A DNA stretch of 60,662 nt from an uncultured Clostridia bacterium (GCA_944376265.1 CALWCD010000005.1:1-60662), one strand, 5' to 3'. Shown: positions 45,504 through 54,498, counted from the stretch's first letter. Made by a program: numbers and translations. The notes: generated by a model not told the origin, from the sequence alone.

Positions 45504-46853
45504 ATGCGAGTGAAAATTTCCGACATCCTGAAAGCCACAGGAGGAAAGCTTCTGTGCGGAGACGAGAACGTGGTGGTGACTTCCTTCATCACCGACAGCC
45601 GCCAGGGAAAGGCGGGGGCCATGTTCGTGCCTATCCGGGGCGAGCGGGCCGACGGCCACGACTACATCCCCGCGGTGCTGGAATCCCCTGCCGCCGCCAC
45701 CTTTACCGACCATGAGATCCCCACTGGGGAAAAGCCCATAGTGTTGGTAAAGGACTGCCGGGAGGCGCTGCAGAAAGCTGCCGCCTGGTACCGGGAACAG
45801 TTTGACATTCCCGTGGTGGGGATCACCGGCAGCGTGGGAAAGACCACCGCCAAGGAGATGGTGGCCCAGGCACTGTCCGCCGCCTTCCGGGTGCTCAAGA
45901 CAGCCGGAAACCAAAACAGCCAGGTGGGAGTGCCCATCACCGTGTGCGGCCTGCGGAAGGACCACACCGCCGCCGTGGTGGAAATGGGTGTGAGCATGCC
46001 CGGAGAGATGGGCCGGATCGCGGCGGTGGTAAAGCCCACCTGCGCCGTGATGACCAACATCGGGGTATCCCACATTGAGTTCATGAAGACCAGGGAGAAC
46101 ATTCTCCGGGAGAAGGCCCACATTGCCGACTACCTGCCGGCAGGGGGCGCCCTGTTCGTCAACGGGGACGACGACCTGCTTCCCACCCTGAAAGAGACGC
46201 TGGGGAACAAGGTGGTCACTTTCGGCCTGGGGCCCGGCTGCGACTGGCGCGCCTACGGCCTGAACGAGGCGGACAAGGGCACCTTCTTCACCTGCCAGTC
46301 CCCTGCCGGGGAGCGCACGGAGCTGTTCGTCCCCGCCGCCGGGGAGCACAACGTGCGCAACGCTTTGGCGGCCATGGCGGTGGCCCGGTATCTGGGGGTT
46401 CCCGCCGAGGACGCGGTGCGGGCCATCTCCGCCTACAAGGCGCCGGCCATGCGCCAGCAGGTGGTGGAGGCAAACGGACTGCTCATCATCGACGACAGCT
46501 ACAACGCCAGTCCCGACTCCATGCGCAGCGCCATTGATGTGCTCCAAAGCCGGAATGTCACCGGCAAGCGGGCGGCTGTGCTGGCGGATATGCTGGAGCT
46601 GGGGGATTTTGCCCAGCAGGGCCACCGGGAAGTGGGAGAATACGCCCGGGAGAAGGGCGTGGATTTGCTGGTAGGCGTGGGCCCCTTAGCGAAAGACATC
46701 GCCGCCGGTTACGGGGAGGGCGCCCTTTGGTTTGAGGACAACGCTCAGGCCATCGCCTATTTGAAAGAGACCCTTCGGGAGGGAGACGCCGTGCTGGTGA
46801 AAGGTTCCCGGGGCATGCAGACCGACCAGATCGTGGCTGCTCTCAAGGAGTGA
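45504..46853 (+). CDS. murF: UDP-MurNAc-tripeptide:D-Ala-D-Ala ligase
   Basis: A 449-residue Mur ligase that adds D-Ala-D-Ala to the cytoplasmic UDP-MurNAc precursor. ATP motif GSVGKTT is at 109-115; NQNSQVGVP (near 135) and the DSYNASPDSM stretch of the C-terminal domain (near 332) mark MurF. The ATG follows GTGAGGTG. Third gene of the murE-pepC-murF run; D-alanine is supplied through alr in this window. Confidence 0.94.
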   Translation: MRVKISDILKATGGKLLCGDENVVVTSFITDSRQGKAGAMFVPIRGERADGHDYIPAVLESPAAATFTDHEIPTGEKPIVLVKDCREALQKAAAWYREQFDIPVVGITGSVGKTTAKEMVAQALSAAFRVLKTAGNQNSQVGVPITVCGLRKDHTAAVVEMGVSMPGEMGRIAAVVKPTCAVMTNIGVSHIEFMKTRENILREKAHIADYLPAGGALFVNGDDDLLPTLKETLGNKVVTFGLGPGCDWRAYGLNEADKGTFFTCQSPAGERTELFVPAAGEHNVRNALAAMAVARYLGVPAEDAVRAISAYKAPAMRQQVVEANGLLIIDDSYNASPDSMRSAIDVLQSRNVTGKRAAVLADMLELGDFAQQGHREVGEYAREKGVDLLVGVGPLAKDIAAGYGEGALWFEDNAQAIAYLKETLREGDAVLVKGSRGMQTDQIVAALKE

Positions 46854-46953
46854 GCCCGTCCGGGGAAGCGCCATGGGGTGGCGGCTTCCCGGGACTGGAA
46901 AGTCGTTGGGGTAATGAAAAAGTAGAGTTTTTTGGACGGAAAATCCTAGAAAA

Positions 46954-46986
46954 GGGGGCTGTTGCCACGGCAACAGCCCCCTCTTT
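46954..46986. terminator. Terminator after murF
   Basis: Perfect 13-pair stem GGGGGCTGTTGCC/GGCAACAGCCCCC followed by TCTTT. It lies between convergent genes. A weaker hairpin (46862-46893) comes first, directly behind murF. Confidence 0.85.
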
Positions 46987-47004
46987 ATGGAAAGCAGTAA
47001 GTAG

Positions 47005-47199
47005 TTAACGATGATAGGCCCGGGGCTGCATGCTCAAAAACTGCCGGAGCATCACCCCGCTGACCTGGTTATAGTATTGGAGATAATCCTTTTTCTTTTG
47101 GTTTTCTACACGGTTTTTCGCTTGGAGGAGCTTCCATTTGGCGCAGTGCTTGTGGCAGCCCTCGCAGTAGTGCTCGCAGGTGGACTGGCAGGGAATCAT
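47005..47199 (-). CDS. Small cysteine-rich conserved protein
   Basis: A 64-residue protein with four of its first 20 residues Cys (CQSTCEHYCEGCHKHC) and a basic, Tyr-containing tail (KKKDYLQYYN). The Cys/His pattern suggests a bound metal, probably zinc. The ATG lies behind AAAGGAGAG. It is convergent with murF. I do not recognise a named family; similar short proteins are common in gut Clostridia. Confidence 0.65.
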   Translation of the reverse strand: MIPCQSTCEHYCEGCHKHCAKWKLLQAKNRVENQKKKDYLQYYNQVSGVMLRQFLSMQPRAYHR

Positions 47200-47227
47200 G
47201 GGTGGTCTCTCCTTTCCAGAAACAAAG

Positions 47228-47288
47228 AACAGCCATCCCTTGCCGAAAGCCCGGGAAGGACATCGGCAAAGGCGGCTGTTTTCTTTTT
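47228..47288. other. Long hairpin in the leader of the Cys-rich gene
   Basis: AACAGCC/GGCTGTT and TTGCCGA/TCGGCAA form a two-part stem (47228-47280). On the plus strand TTCTTTTT follows, as in a terminator. On the minus strand it lies between a possible nine-codon leader peptide and the Cys-rich gene. Confidence 0.45.
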
Positions 47289-47316
47289 ACGTGAGGAAGG
47301 TGATGGGCGCTTTCAT
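47287..47316 (-). CDS. Possible leader peptide MKAPITFLT
   Basis: Nine codons and a stop on the minus strand, with AAAGGGGGG six bases before the ATG, upstream of the long hairpin and the Cys-rich gene. A TATACT -10-like sequence lies just further upstream (about 47350). It may be chance. Confidence 0.25.
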   Translation of the reverse strand: MKAPITFLT

Positions 47317-47464
47317 GCGCTTCCCCCCTTTATTGTTTCTGATTTTAGTATAGCACCGCAAAAAAGAGAAATCTATCAAATTTTTGTAAACGAAATCTTA
47401 AAGTTTGAAGGGACGGACGCGGCCGGGGGAATTTTGTGAAAAGAAAGGGGATATTTCCGTGTCC

Positions 47465-47507
47465 TGCCCTCTTTTTTGTGGAAAAGGAGGGCATAGTGTG
47501 CTATCAT
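47465..47507 (+). promoter_or_regulatory. Extended -10 promoter with operator-like repeat for the deacetylase operon
   Basis: TGCTATCAT gives an extended -10 (TATCAT at 47502-47507) without a clear -35. The inverted repeat TGCCCTC/GAGGGCA (47465-47471 with 47487-47493) covers the -35 area and could bind a regulator. Between 47317 and 47465 no gene is seen. Confidence 0.45.
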
Positions 47508-47571
47508 ATCAGAAAAGAAGCCCTTGCGGAACGGGACGCGGGGACCATGGAAACCACAGGGAGGTAATGCG

Positions 47572-48378
47572 ATGAAATTTTTATATCCCAACGGGCTGGA
47601 AAAAGCCCTGACGTTCAGCTATGACGACGGCCGGGTATTCGACCGGAAGCTGGTGGAAATCTTCAACCGCTATGGGGTGAAGGGCACCTTCCACCTGAAT
47701 TCCGGCACTTTGGGAAAGCACGCGGAGAACGGGGACTTTGTGACCCCGGAAGAGGTGAAGGACCTGTACCAGGGCCATGAGGTGGCCTGTCACACCGTCA
47801 GCCACCTGCAGCCCATGTCCGCCCCCGCCGCCCGCACCGGCTGGGAGCTGGCCCAGGACCGGAAGGTGCTGGAAGAGCTTACCGGGGACCTGGTCCAGGG
47901 GTTCTCCTATCCCTTTGGCCGGTACTCCCCGGAGATCATCCAGGCGGCCAAGGCCCAGGGCATCAAGTATTCCCGCACGGTGGTGAGCACTCACGACTTC
48001 CACGTGCCCGCCGACTTTATGGAGTGGCATCCCACCTGCCATCACGGGGACCCTCAGCTGATGGACCTGGCCCAGCGGTTCCTGAACTTCACCGGCATGG
48101 GCATGACGCTGTTCTATGTCTGGGGCCACAGCTATGAGTTCGCCTGGGGAGACTGCTGGAACGTCATCGAGGACTTTGTGGCCTTTATGGCGGGCCGGGA
48201 AGACCTTTGGTACTGCACCAACATGGAGCTGTGCCGGTATGTGGAGGCCGTCCGGGCCCAGGAGTTCTCCGCCGACGGCATGTCTTTCTACAATCCCACC
48301 GCTCAGACAGTGTGGTTCCAGGAGGAGGGGGAACTCTTCTCCGTTGCCCCCGGACAACGGGGTACTTTGAAAGGATAA
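47572..48378 (+). CDS. Polysaccharide deacetylase family protein (NodB fold), cytoplasmic
   Basis: A 268-residue protein with the NodB core: TFSYDDG (near 17) supplies the catalytic base and a metal Asp, CHTVSH (near 74) the two metal His residues, and GFSYPFGRY (near 110) the next motif. There is no signal peptide, so it acts on an internal substrate. It lies eight bases before the GH2 gene and is clearly co-transcribed, so the pair probably processes an acetylated oligosaccharide. AGGGAGGTAATGCG precedes the ATG. Confidence 0.8.
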   Translation: MKFLYPNGLEKALTFSYDDGRVFDRKLVEIFNRYGVKGTFHLNSGTLGKHAENGDFVTPEEVKDLYQGHEVACHTVSHLQPMSAPAARTGWELAQDRKVLEELTGDLVQGFSYPFGRYSPEIIQAAKAQGIKYSRTVVSTHDFHVPADFMEWHPTCHHGDPQLMDLAQRFLNFTGMGMTLFYVWGHSYEFAWGDCWNVIEDFVAFMAGREDLWYCTNMELCRYVEAVRAQEFSADGMSFYNPTAQTVWFQEEGELFSVAPGQRGTLKG

Positions 48379-48386
48379 GATTATCT

Positions 48387-51300
48387 ATGGAACAGGAAAT
48401 GATTCACAGCAAGAACCGAGTAAAGATGCACGCCCCCTTTGGAGCCTATGAGACCCTGGAGCAGGCCAAGGCCATGGACCGGGAAAGCAGCACCTTTTAC
48501 CAGAGCCTGGACGGCCTGTGGAAGTACGCCGCCTACCCTTCACCGGAAGAGGTCCCTGGGGATTGGGCCTGCCCGGAGCAGGACCTTGCAGACCTGAACG
48601 CCATGCCGGTGCCCTCCAGCTGGGAGATGCAGGGGGTGGGCAAGCCGGTGTACACCAATGTGATCTACCCCTTTGCCCGGGGAGATCAGGACCGCAGCTT
48701 CGAGGTGGAGCTGGAGCGGGGCAGGTACAAGCTGAACGCTCCCCTGGTGCCCAAGGACAACCTGACTCTCTGCTTTTACCGGACTTTTCGGCTGCCCGCC
48801 TCTTGGCAGGGGAAAAAGATCTGCCTCCACTTCGGCGGGGTGGAGACCGCCTTCACCTTGGCGGTCAACGGGAAAGAGGCCGGCTTCTCCGAGGACAGCA
48901 AGCTGGACGCGGAATTCGACGTGACCGGCCTTGTGCAGCCCGGGGACAACCTGCTGGCGGTGCAGGTGTACCGGTACAGCCCCGAAAGCTACTTGGAGGA
49001 CCAGGACTACTGGCACCTTCACGGCATTTACCGCAGCGTGGGGCTTTTCTGCAAAGCTCCCCGGCACATGGCGGACTTCCAGGTCCAGCCCCGGTTTGGG
49101 GAGACTCTGGAGGAGGCCTCTCTCCGGGTGCGGGTGTGGCCGGACATGACTGCCCCCCTGTTCGGGGAGTGCCGGGTGCGCTTTACCCTTTTCGGCCCGG
49201 AGGGGGAGCAGGTGACGGAGCTTGTCTCCAAGCGTTTTTGTGAGTACGGGTTCTACCTTCAGGCGTTGAACGTGCTGGAGGAGACTATCCCCGTACAGGC
49301 CCCTAAGCTGTGGAACTGCGAGACTCCCACCCTGTACACCCTCACCCTGGAGCTGCTGGATGAGGAAGGCGCCTGCATCGACGTGGAGAGCTGCCGGGTG
49401 GGCTTCCGGGAGGTGCGCATCCAACAGGGGATTCTGGAGCTGAACCGAAAGCGGCTCATCATCCGGGGGGCCAACCTTCACGAGCACAGCCCCTATACCG
49501 GCCGGGCCGTTTCCCAGGAGGAACTGCGGGCCCAGCTTCTGAAGATGAAAGCCTTGAACTTCAACGCCGTGCGCACCTGCCATTACCCCAAGGACACCCT
49601 TTTCTACGACCTGTGCGATGAGCTGGGGCTTTACGTGGTGGACGAGGCCAACATTGAGACCCACGATTACGGCGGCGGGCTCAGCGACGACCCCCAGTGG
49701 GCCTCCGCCTACCTGGAGCGGGGCATGCGCATGTGCCTGCGGGACAAAAACCACCCCAGCGTCATTGTCTGGAGCCTGGGCAACGAGTCCGGTGCGGGAG
49801 CCAACCATGCCGCCATGTACGGCTGGCTGAAATTCTACGACGACCGGCCGGTGCAGTACGAGTCCGGCGGGTCCCTCAAGGGCACCAGCGACATTCTGGC
49901 CCCCATGTATCCTTCCCAGGACTGGGTGGAGGAGTGCATGTCAAACGAGGACCAGCGGCCCTTCATCATGTGCGAGTACGCCTACGCCAAGAGCAACAGC
50001 AACGGCAACTTCGCCCTGTACTGGGACCTGATCCGGAAGTATCCCCGGTTCCAGGGGGGCTTCCTGTGGGACTTCGCCGACAAGGCGCTGGTCCAGCCGG
50101 GTGAGGACGGCAAGGCCCCCTTCCGGTACGCGGGAGCCTTCGGGGAGGATGTGTCCGACCCGGTGCCCGACATGTGCCTCAACGGCATTGTGTTCGCGGA
50201 CCTGGAGGAAAAGCCCGCCGCCGAAGAGGTGAAGGTCTGCCAGGCGCCTCTCTATGTGAAGTACGAGAGCTGGCACGGCATGGGCGGGGCCTACCATCTG
50301 CACAACGAGCACTTTGTCTCCGACTTGTCCGATCTGGAGTTCACCTGGGAGCTGGTGTGCGACGGAACAACCGTGGAAAGAGGTGTGCTGGAAGGCATTT
50401 CCGTGGCCCCCGGCGGGGAGATGATCCTGCCCCTGCCCTACCGGCGGGAGCTGGTCCGGGGAGAGGCTTTCTGGAACTTGTACGCCGCCACCCGGGAGGC
50501 ATCCCTTTGGGCGCCGGCAGGCCATCTGGTGTACAAGCTGCAGGTTCCGGCGGAGGGAACCGGCGTGTACGTTTCCCGGCCCCAGCTTGTCTCTCAGGAG
50601 CCGCTCCAGGTCACCCGCCAGGACGACGCCCTTTTCGTAAAGGGAGACCGGCTGGACCTGTCCTTTGACCTTGCCGCCGGTCAGCTGCGCTCCTGCAGCG
50701 TGGCGGGAAGAGAACTGCTCTCCCAGGGGAAGGACCGGTTCTACCGGGCACTCACCGGCATCGACGAGGGCCCGGGGGACAACAGCTACGGCCAAGATTG
50801 GAAGGCCGCCGGCCTGGACTGCCTCCAGCCCCAGGTGGAGTCTGTCCGTGTAGTCCAGGGAACTGCCTGCGTCCTTCTGGAGGTGGAGATTTCCTACTGC
50901 CAGGGCAAGTTGAAGGTCCTTCGGGAGTATCAGCTGACCGCCAAGGGGATGAAGGTCACCACCCAGGCGGCCAACGGCCTGAATTTGGAGACCCTGCCCC
51001 GCATTGGCCAGAGTTTCCATTTGGACAAGAGTTTCGAGAACGTCCGCTGGTATGGCAGAGGCCCCCAGGAGTGCTACGCCGACCGGAAGAGCGCCGCCTT
51101 TGTGGGAGAGTACACCGGGACTCCCGGGGAATTCCACGTGCCCTATGTGCGGCCCTGTGAGTGCGGCGGCCGGGAGGACACCCGCTGGCTGGAGCTCACC
51201 GACAGCCAGGGCTTTGGCCTGCGGGTGACAGGCAGCGCGCCCTTCCATTTCTCCGTGCTGCCCTGGACGGTGGAACAGTACGACGCGGCCGACTACCAGG

Positions 51301-51458
51301 ACCAGCTGGGAGAGAGCCAGGGGGTGGAGCTGACCTTGGACGGGTTCCACGCCGGTTTGGGGGGCGACACGGGCTGGACCAAAAACATCCATCCCGAATA
51401 CCGGATTCCCCAGGGGAACTACCTGTACCAGATCACCATGGAATGGCTGATTCCCTGA
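48387..51458 (+). CDS. Beta-galactosidase-type glycoside hydrolase family 2 (second)
   Basis: A 1023-residue GH2 enzyme of LacZ layout (sugar-binding domain, two immunoglobulin-like domains, TIM barrel, C-terminal beta-sandwich). The acid/base is E467 in SLGNESGAG, and the nucleophile is E530 in MCEYAYAKSNSN. The nucleophile loop differs from the classic CEYAHAMGNS, and barrel loops differ from the first LacZ, so the natural substrate may not be lactose. No signal peptide. The ATG at 48387 follows AAAGGATAAG. It shares its transcript with the deacetylase and ends at a strong terminator. Confidence 0.92.
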   Translation: MEQEMIHSKNRVKMHAPFGAYETLEQAKAMDRESSTFYQSLDGLWKYAAYPSPEEVPGDWACPEQDLADLNAMPVPSSWEMQGVGKPVYTNVIYPFARGDQDRSFEVELERGRYKLNAPLVPKDNLTLCFYRTFRLPASWQGKKICLHFGGVETAFTLAVNGKEAGFSEDSKLDAEFDVTGLVQPGDNLLAVQVYRYSPESYLEDQDYWHLHGIYRSVGLFCKAPRHMADFQVQPRFGETLEEASLRVRVWPDMTAPLFGECRVRFTLFGPEGEQVTELVSKRFCEYGFYLQALNVLEETIPVQAPKLWNCETPTLYTLTLELLDEEGACIDVESCRVGFREVRIQQGILELNRKRLIIRGANLHEHSPYTGRAVSQEELRAQLLKMKALNFNAVRTCHYPKDTLFYDLCDELGLYVVDEANIETHDYGGGLSDDPQWASAYLERGMRMCLRDKNHPSVIVWSLGNESGAGANHAAMYGWLKFYDDRPVQYESGGSLKGTSDILAPMYPSQDWVEECMSNEDQRPFIMCEYAYAKSNSNGNFALYWDLIRKYPRFQGGFLWDFADKALVQPGEDGKAPFRYAGAFGEDVSDPVPDMCLNGIVFADLEEKPAAEEVKVCQAPLYVKYESWHGMGGAYHLHNEHFVSDLSDLEFTWELVCDGTTVERGVLEGISVAPGGEMILPLPYRRELVRGEAFWNLYAATREASLWAPAGHLVYKLQVPAEGTGVYVSRPQLVSQEPLQVTRQDDALFVKGDRLDLSFDLAAGQLRSCSVAGRELLSQGKDRFYRALTGIDEGPGDNSYGQDWKAAGLDCLQPQVESVRVVQGTACVLLEVEISYCQGKLKVLREYQLTAKGMKVTTQAANGLNLETLPRIGQSFHLDKSFENVRWYGRGPQECYADRKSAAFVGEYTGTPGEFHVPYVRPCECGGREDTRWLELTDSQGFGLRVTGSAPFHFSVLPWTVEQYDAADYQDQLGESQGVELTLDGFHAGLGGDTGWTKNIHPEYRIPQGNYLYQITMEWLIP

Positions 51459-51469
51459 GAGAAAAAACC

Positions 51470-51508
51470 AGGAGTGCTGCAGAGGAACATGCTGCAGCAC
51501 TCCTTTTT
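51470..51508. terminator. Terminator after the GH2 gene
   Basis: Perfect 13-pair stem AGGAGTGCTGCAG/CTGCAGCACTCCT with a nine-base loop and T-run. Confidence 0.9.
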
Positions 51509-51532
51509 GCTGTTGGGACAATCCGCCGGCTT

Positions 51533-52420
51533 TCAGGCCGGGGACGGAGAGGAAGCTTTCAGCAGCCGAAGCAGGCACTTGAGAGGCTCATTTCCAGAAA
51601 GGCTGCGGTAATAGACTCCCAGGGACACGGGGGCGCTTCCCGCCAGAGGAACGCGGGCAAAGGAAAGATCCTGCGAGGGGAACAGGTCCGGGAAGATGGC
51701 GGCGCCGTATCCGGCCAGCACCAGGGCAAACACGGCTTCCGTGGTCTGGCAGAAGTACAGGTCCGCCAGAGGGCGGTCTCCCATAATCCGGCTGGAGGGG
51801 CGCAGGACGCCGGGCTGAGGGATGGTGGGGTCCAGCAGCACCAGCTTTTCCCGCTGAAGTTCTGCTTCGGTCACCTCTGCCCTGCCCGCCAGGGGATGGC
51901 TGGGAGACAGCAGACACACCAGAGGCGCCTGCCGGATCTCCCGGTAGTGAAGGGGTACTTTTTGCTGAGGGGAAATCTTCAGGTCCACCACCGCCTCCAG
52001 ATCTCCCTCCTCCAGCTGGCGGTACAGATGGGGTCCCGGCATGGTCTGGATGCGGGGATGAAGGTTGGGAAACTGGGACCGAAGAGCTTCCAGCGCAGGA
52101 ATCAGAAGGCTTAGAAGGGTGGTGCTGCCGCAGCCCAGTGAGAACACCTGAAACTGCTTGCTCTGGGGCTCCTGAAAGCGGCGCTTGGCCCGGTCGGCAA
52201 GAAGGACCATCTGCCGGGCGTCATCCAGCAGGGAAAGACCCTGGGGGGTGAGCTTCACCGAGCGGGTGGTGCGCTGAAACAGCACCGTGTCCAGCTCCCG
52301 CTCCAGCGAGTGAATCTGCTGAGTCACCGCGGGCTGGGTCACGTGGAGGCGTTCTGCGGCCCTGGCGAAATTCAGCGTTTCCGCCACGGCCAGAAAACAG
52401 GTGAGCTGGAAAGTGTTCAA
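51533..52420 (-). CDS. LysR-family transcriptional regulator (1)
   Basis: A 295-residue LysR regulator. The N-terminal winged helix (residues 1-60: FLAVAETLNFARAAERLHVT, then QPAVTQQIHSLE) is followed by the two-lobed effector domain. Translation begins at TTG, eight bases after a perfect AGGAGG; no ATG fits. A TGATAAA/TTTATCA inverted repeat upstream is a likely autoregulatory site. It is convergent with the GH2 gene, and its target is unclear because the DNA upstream holds only gene remnants. Confidence 0.9.
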   Translation of the reverse strand: MNTFQLTCFLAVAETLNFARAAERLHVTQPAVTQQIHSLERELDTVLFQRTTRSVKLTPQGLSLLDDARQMVLLADRAKRRFQEPQSKQFQVFSLGCGSTTLLSLLIPALEALRSQFPNLHPRIQTMPGPHLYRQLEEGDLEAVVDLKISPQQKVPLHYREIRQAPLVCLLSPSHPLAGRAEVTEAELQREKLVLLDPTIPQPGVLRPSSRIMGDRPLADLYFCQTTEAVFALVLAGYGAAIFPDLFPSQDLSFARVPLAGSAPVSLGVYYRSLSGNEPLKCLLRLLKASSPSPA

Positions 52421-52439
52421 AATGGGTTCCTCCTTTTAT

Positions 52440-52465
52440 TGATAAACATATCTTATTATTTATCA
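52440..52465 (-). promoter_or_regulatory. Inverted repeat upstream of LysR-1
   Basis: TGATAAA and TTTATCA separated by 12 bases in A/T-rich DNA, 20 bases before the start codon. The size and T/A ends fit a LysR box. Confidence 0.45.
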
Positions 52466-52569
52466 TAGCTCATCCCCCGATATTTGGCAAGAGCCCTGGG
52501 TGGGGGAAACTCCAGAAAGGGGCATGCGTCATAGGGTTTTAAAAACCTTTCATTTTTAGACATGTTTCC

Positions 52570-52855
52570 TTTGAGAATTTGGGAAATCCCGGGGCGTTGG
52601 AAGAATACTGCCAGAAAGAGATCCTCTACTTTCTCACGGATCTGTACTTGCAGGTCAAAAGTCAAATCATACGGCGATATAACAATGCTGCCATTCCTTT
52701 TCCCTCCAACAGCTGGGTGATGGATTATATCCAGCGCCGCCGATATCTTTTCGAGGTAATCCAGTTTTTCTCAGAGCAGTTTGAGCTGATCATGAGCTGT
52801 ATTGCCCTTTTATTCGGCTGCAACGGCTCTTATCTGGGAAAGCTTTTTGGACAGC
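52570..52855 (+). pseudogene. Decayed AraC-type regulator fragment
   Basis: An open stretch without a ribosome site encodes EEYCQKEILYFLTDLYLQV, later VMDYIQRRRYLFEVIQFFSE and ALLFGCNGSYLGKLFG. The last two resemble the paired helix-turn-helix of AraC regulators (YI-x-F, then LF-x-YL-x-LF) with losses and shifts. It has no start and runs into a GH35-type remnant. The family call is tentative. Confidence 0.35.
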
Positions 52856-53389
52856 AGCGGAGAGCTTCGCCGGGACCTGAAGGACATTGCGGTTTCCTTC
52901 CGTATGGTCCAGGCAGTGGCGCCCCTTCTCATCCGCTGGCACGGAACGGGAAGAATCCACGGATTGATCCAGGAGGAAGCCATGGACAGACAGCTGATTC
53001 TGCTTCCCCAATACAGGATCAACGCCCTGTTCGATGCCAGGTGCAGTTTGTCGGAACGTGATATTCCGCTGGCTCGGGGCAGGGGAATCCTGATACAGAC
53101 TGGGGAGCAGGAGTTTTTTCTTACAGGGGACAACGTTGCGGAGGAGATTGTTTCCCGCCCAGGTCCGGAGGAGGACTATTCCTACCGCTGGCTCAGCTGT
53201 TCCCTTTCCAGCCAGCTCAACTACCTTACGGTGGAGGAAGGCCACTTTGAGGGGGAAAAGTGGGTGGTGGATTTCCTGCGGAATGGCGACGAAGCGATTT
53301 CCGGAGTCTATGCCCGAAATGGGGAAACGGTGCGCATTCGCCTGAATCCCCGAATGGGAGCGCAGGGAAAGGTTGGAAAACGTCCATAG
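52850..53389 (+). pseudogene. C-terminal remnant of a GH35-like beta-galactosidase (DUF5597 domain)
   Basis: From SGELRRDLKDIAVSF to the stop, about 170 codons match the layout of the DUF5597 tail found behind GH35-type barrels: LLIRWHGTGRIHGLIQEE, then GRGILIQTGEQEFFLTGDNV, and a late beta-domain with EEGHFEGEKWV and LRNGDE. The catalytic barrel is absent, so this is a dead fragment. It joins the AraC-like remnant directly, as after a deletion. Identification is from motif style only. Confidence 0.5.
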
Positions 53390-53406
53390 CAGTGGGCGTA
53401 CTCGCG

Positions 53407-53450
53407 GAAAAACCGCCCGCCGGGATGAATCTACGGCGGGCGGTTCTTGT
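53407..53450. terminator. Bidirectional terminator between the GH35 remnant and LysR-2
   Basis: Perfect 12-pair stem AACCGCCCGCCG/CGGCGGGCGGTT with an A-run before and a T-rich tail after. Confidence 0.85.
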
Positions 53451-53451
53451 T

Positions 53452-54357
53452 TTACGGCTGGGACGGGGAGTCCTCTTTCAGCAGCTCCTGCAGGCAGCGG
53501 AGGAACGTTTCCGCCGCTTTGGAGAACACCTGATACTTTTTCCAGACCAGGCAGGCAGAGGCCTCCAGCCGGGGGGTGAAAGGCCGAAAGCACAGGCTGG
53601 TGCCCTGGGTGTGAATCAGTTTGTCCAGGCACAGGGCGCACCCCACGCCTTCCTCCACCAGCAGGGAGGCGTTGAATACCAGGTTGTAGGTGGCCACCAC
53701 GTTCAACTGGGAATACTCCTTCCCCAGCCACTGGGGAAGATGGTCGCTGCCGCCCCGCTGGTGGGAGACGATCAGGGGCTGGTCCCACAGGTCCTGGGGG
53801 GAAATGGCCTCCTTTTCCGCCAGAGGGGAATCCCGGCGCAGCAGTACTCCCCAGGTGTCCCTGGCGGGCAGTTCCAGGGAGCGGTACTTGAGGGAATCCG
53901 TTTCCCCGAACAGCAGCCCGAAGTCGATGAGCCCCTTGTCCAGGTACTCCAGCACGTATTCCGCGTTCCCGCTGGAAATGCGGTAGCGGATGTCCGGATA
54001 CCGCTGCTGGAGCTTTTTGGCGGTGCGGGCAAAGCAGCGGACAATATCAGTTTCGCCCGCGCCAATGGAGATCTCTCCCGCCACGTGCTCGTCGGAGCGG
54101 GTGATCTCTTCCTCGGTTTTTTGGACCAGGGACAGGATCTCCTCCGCCCGCTTCCGCAGCAGCATGCCTTCCTGGGTGAGGGTCACCTTTCGGGACCCTT
54201 TGGTGCCCCGAACCAGAAGCTGTTTCCCCAGCTCTTCCTCCAGAGCTTTCAGCTGGGTGGACAAGGTGGGCTGGGTAAGGTGCAGGGAACCGGCGGCAGC
54301 AGAGATGTTCTGTTCCCGGGCCACCGCCAGAAAGTATTGTAGCACACGCAGTTCCAT
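53452..54357 (-). CDS. LysR-family transcriptional regulator (2)
   Basis: A 301-residue LysR regulator: winged helix in residues 1-60 (AREQNISAAAGSLHLTQPTL), effector-binding domain after. The ATG at 54357 follows GGAGG at seven bases; an in-frame ATG 16 codons upstream has no ribosome site. It is divergent from the 83-residue gene and DUF3737 gene, the usual arrangement of a LysR protein with its target operon. It shares only family-level similarity with LysR-1. Confidence 0.92.
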   Translation of the reverse strand: MELRVLQYFLAVAREQNISAAAGSLHLTQPTLSTQLKALEEELGKQLLVRGTKGSRKVTLTQEGMLLRKRAEEILSLVQKTEEEITRSDEHVAGEISIGAGETDIVRCFARTAKKLQQRYPDIRYRISSGNAEYVLEYLDKGLIDFGLLFGETDSLKYRSLELPARDTWGVLLRRDSPLAEKEAISPQDLWDQPLIVSHQRGGSDHLPQWLGKEYSQLNVVATYNLVFNASLLVEEGVGCALCLDKLIHTQGTSLCFRPFTPRLEASACLVWKKYQVFSKAAETFLRCLQELLKEDSPSQP

Positions 54358-54432
54358 AATCTCGCCTCCTGGGTCCAGTATGACAGAATAATCTATAAAA
54401 ATCAACTATGAAAATCCATTGAGACTACGTAA

Positions 54433-54461
54433 TTGCTATTTATAAAAAAGTGGTATATACT
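54433..54461 (+). promoter_or_regulatory. Promoter of the DUF3737 operon
   Basis: TTGCTA, 17 bases, TATACT, 38 bases before the first start codon, in the A/T-rich gap shared with LysR-2. Confidence 0.75.
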
Positions 54462-54498
54462 GTACCCTGTAAGAGGCCATTGGAAGGGAGACCTTGAA

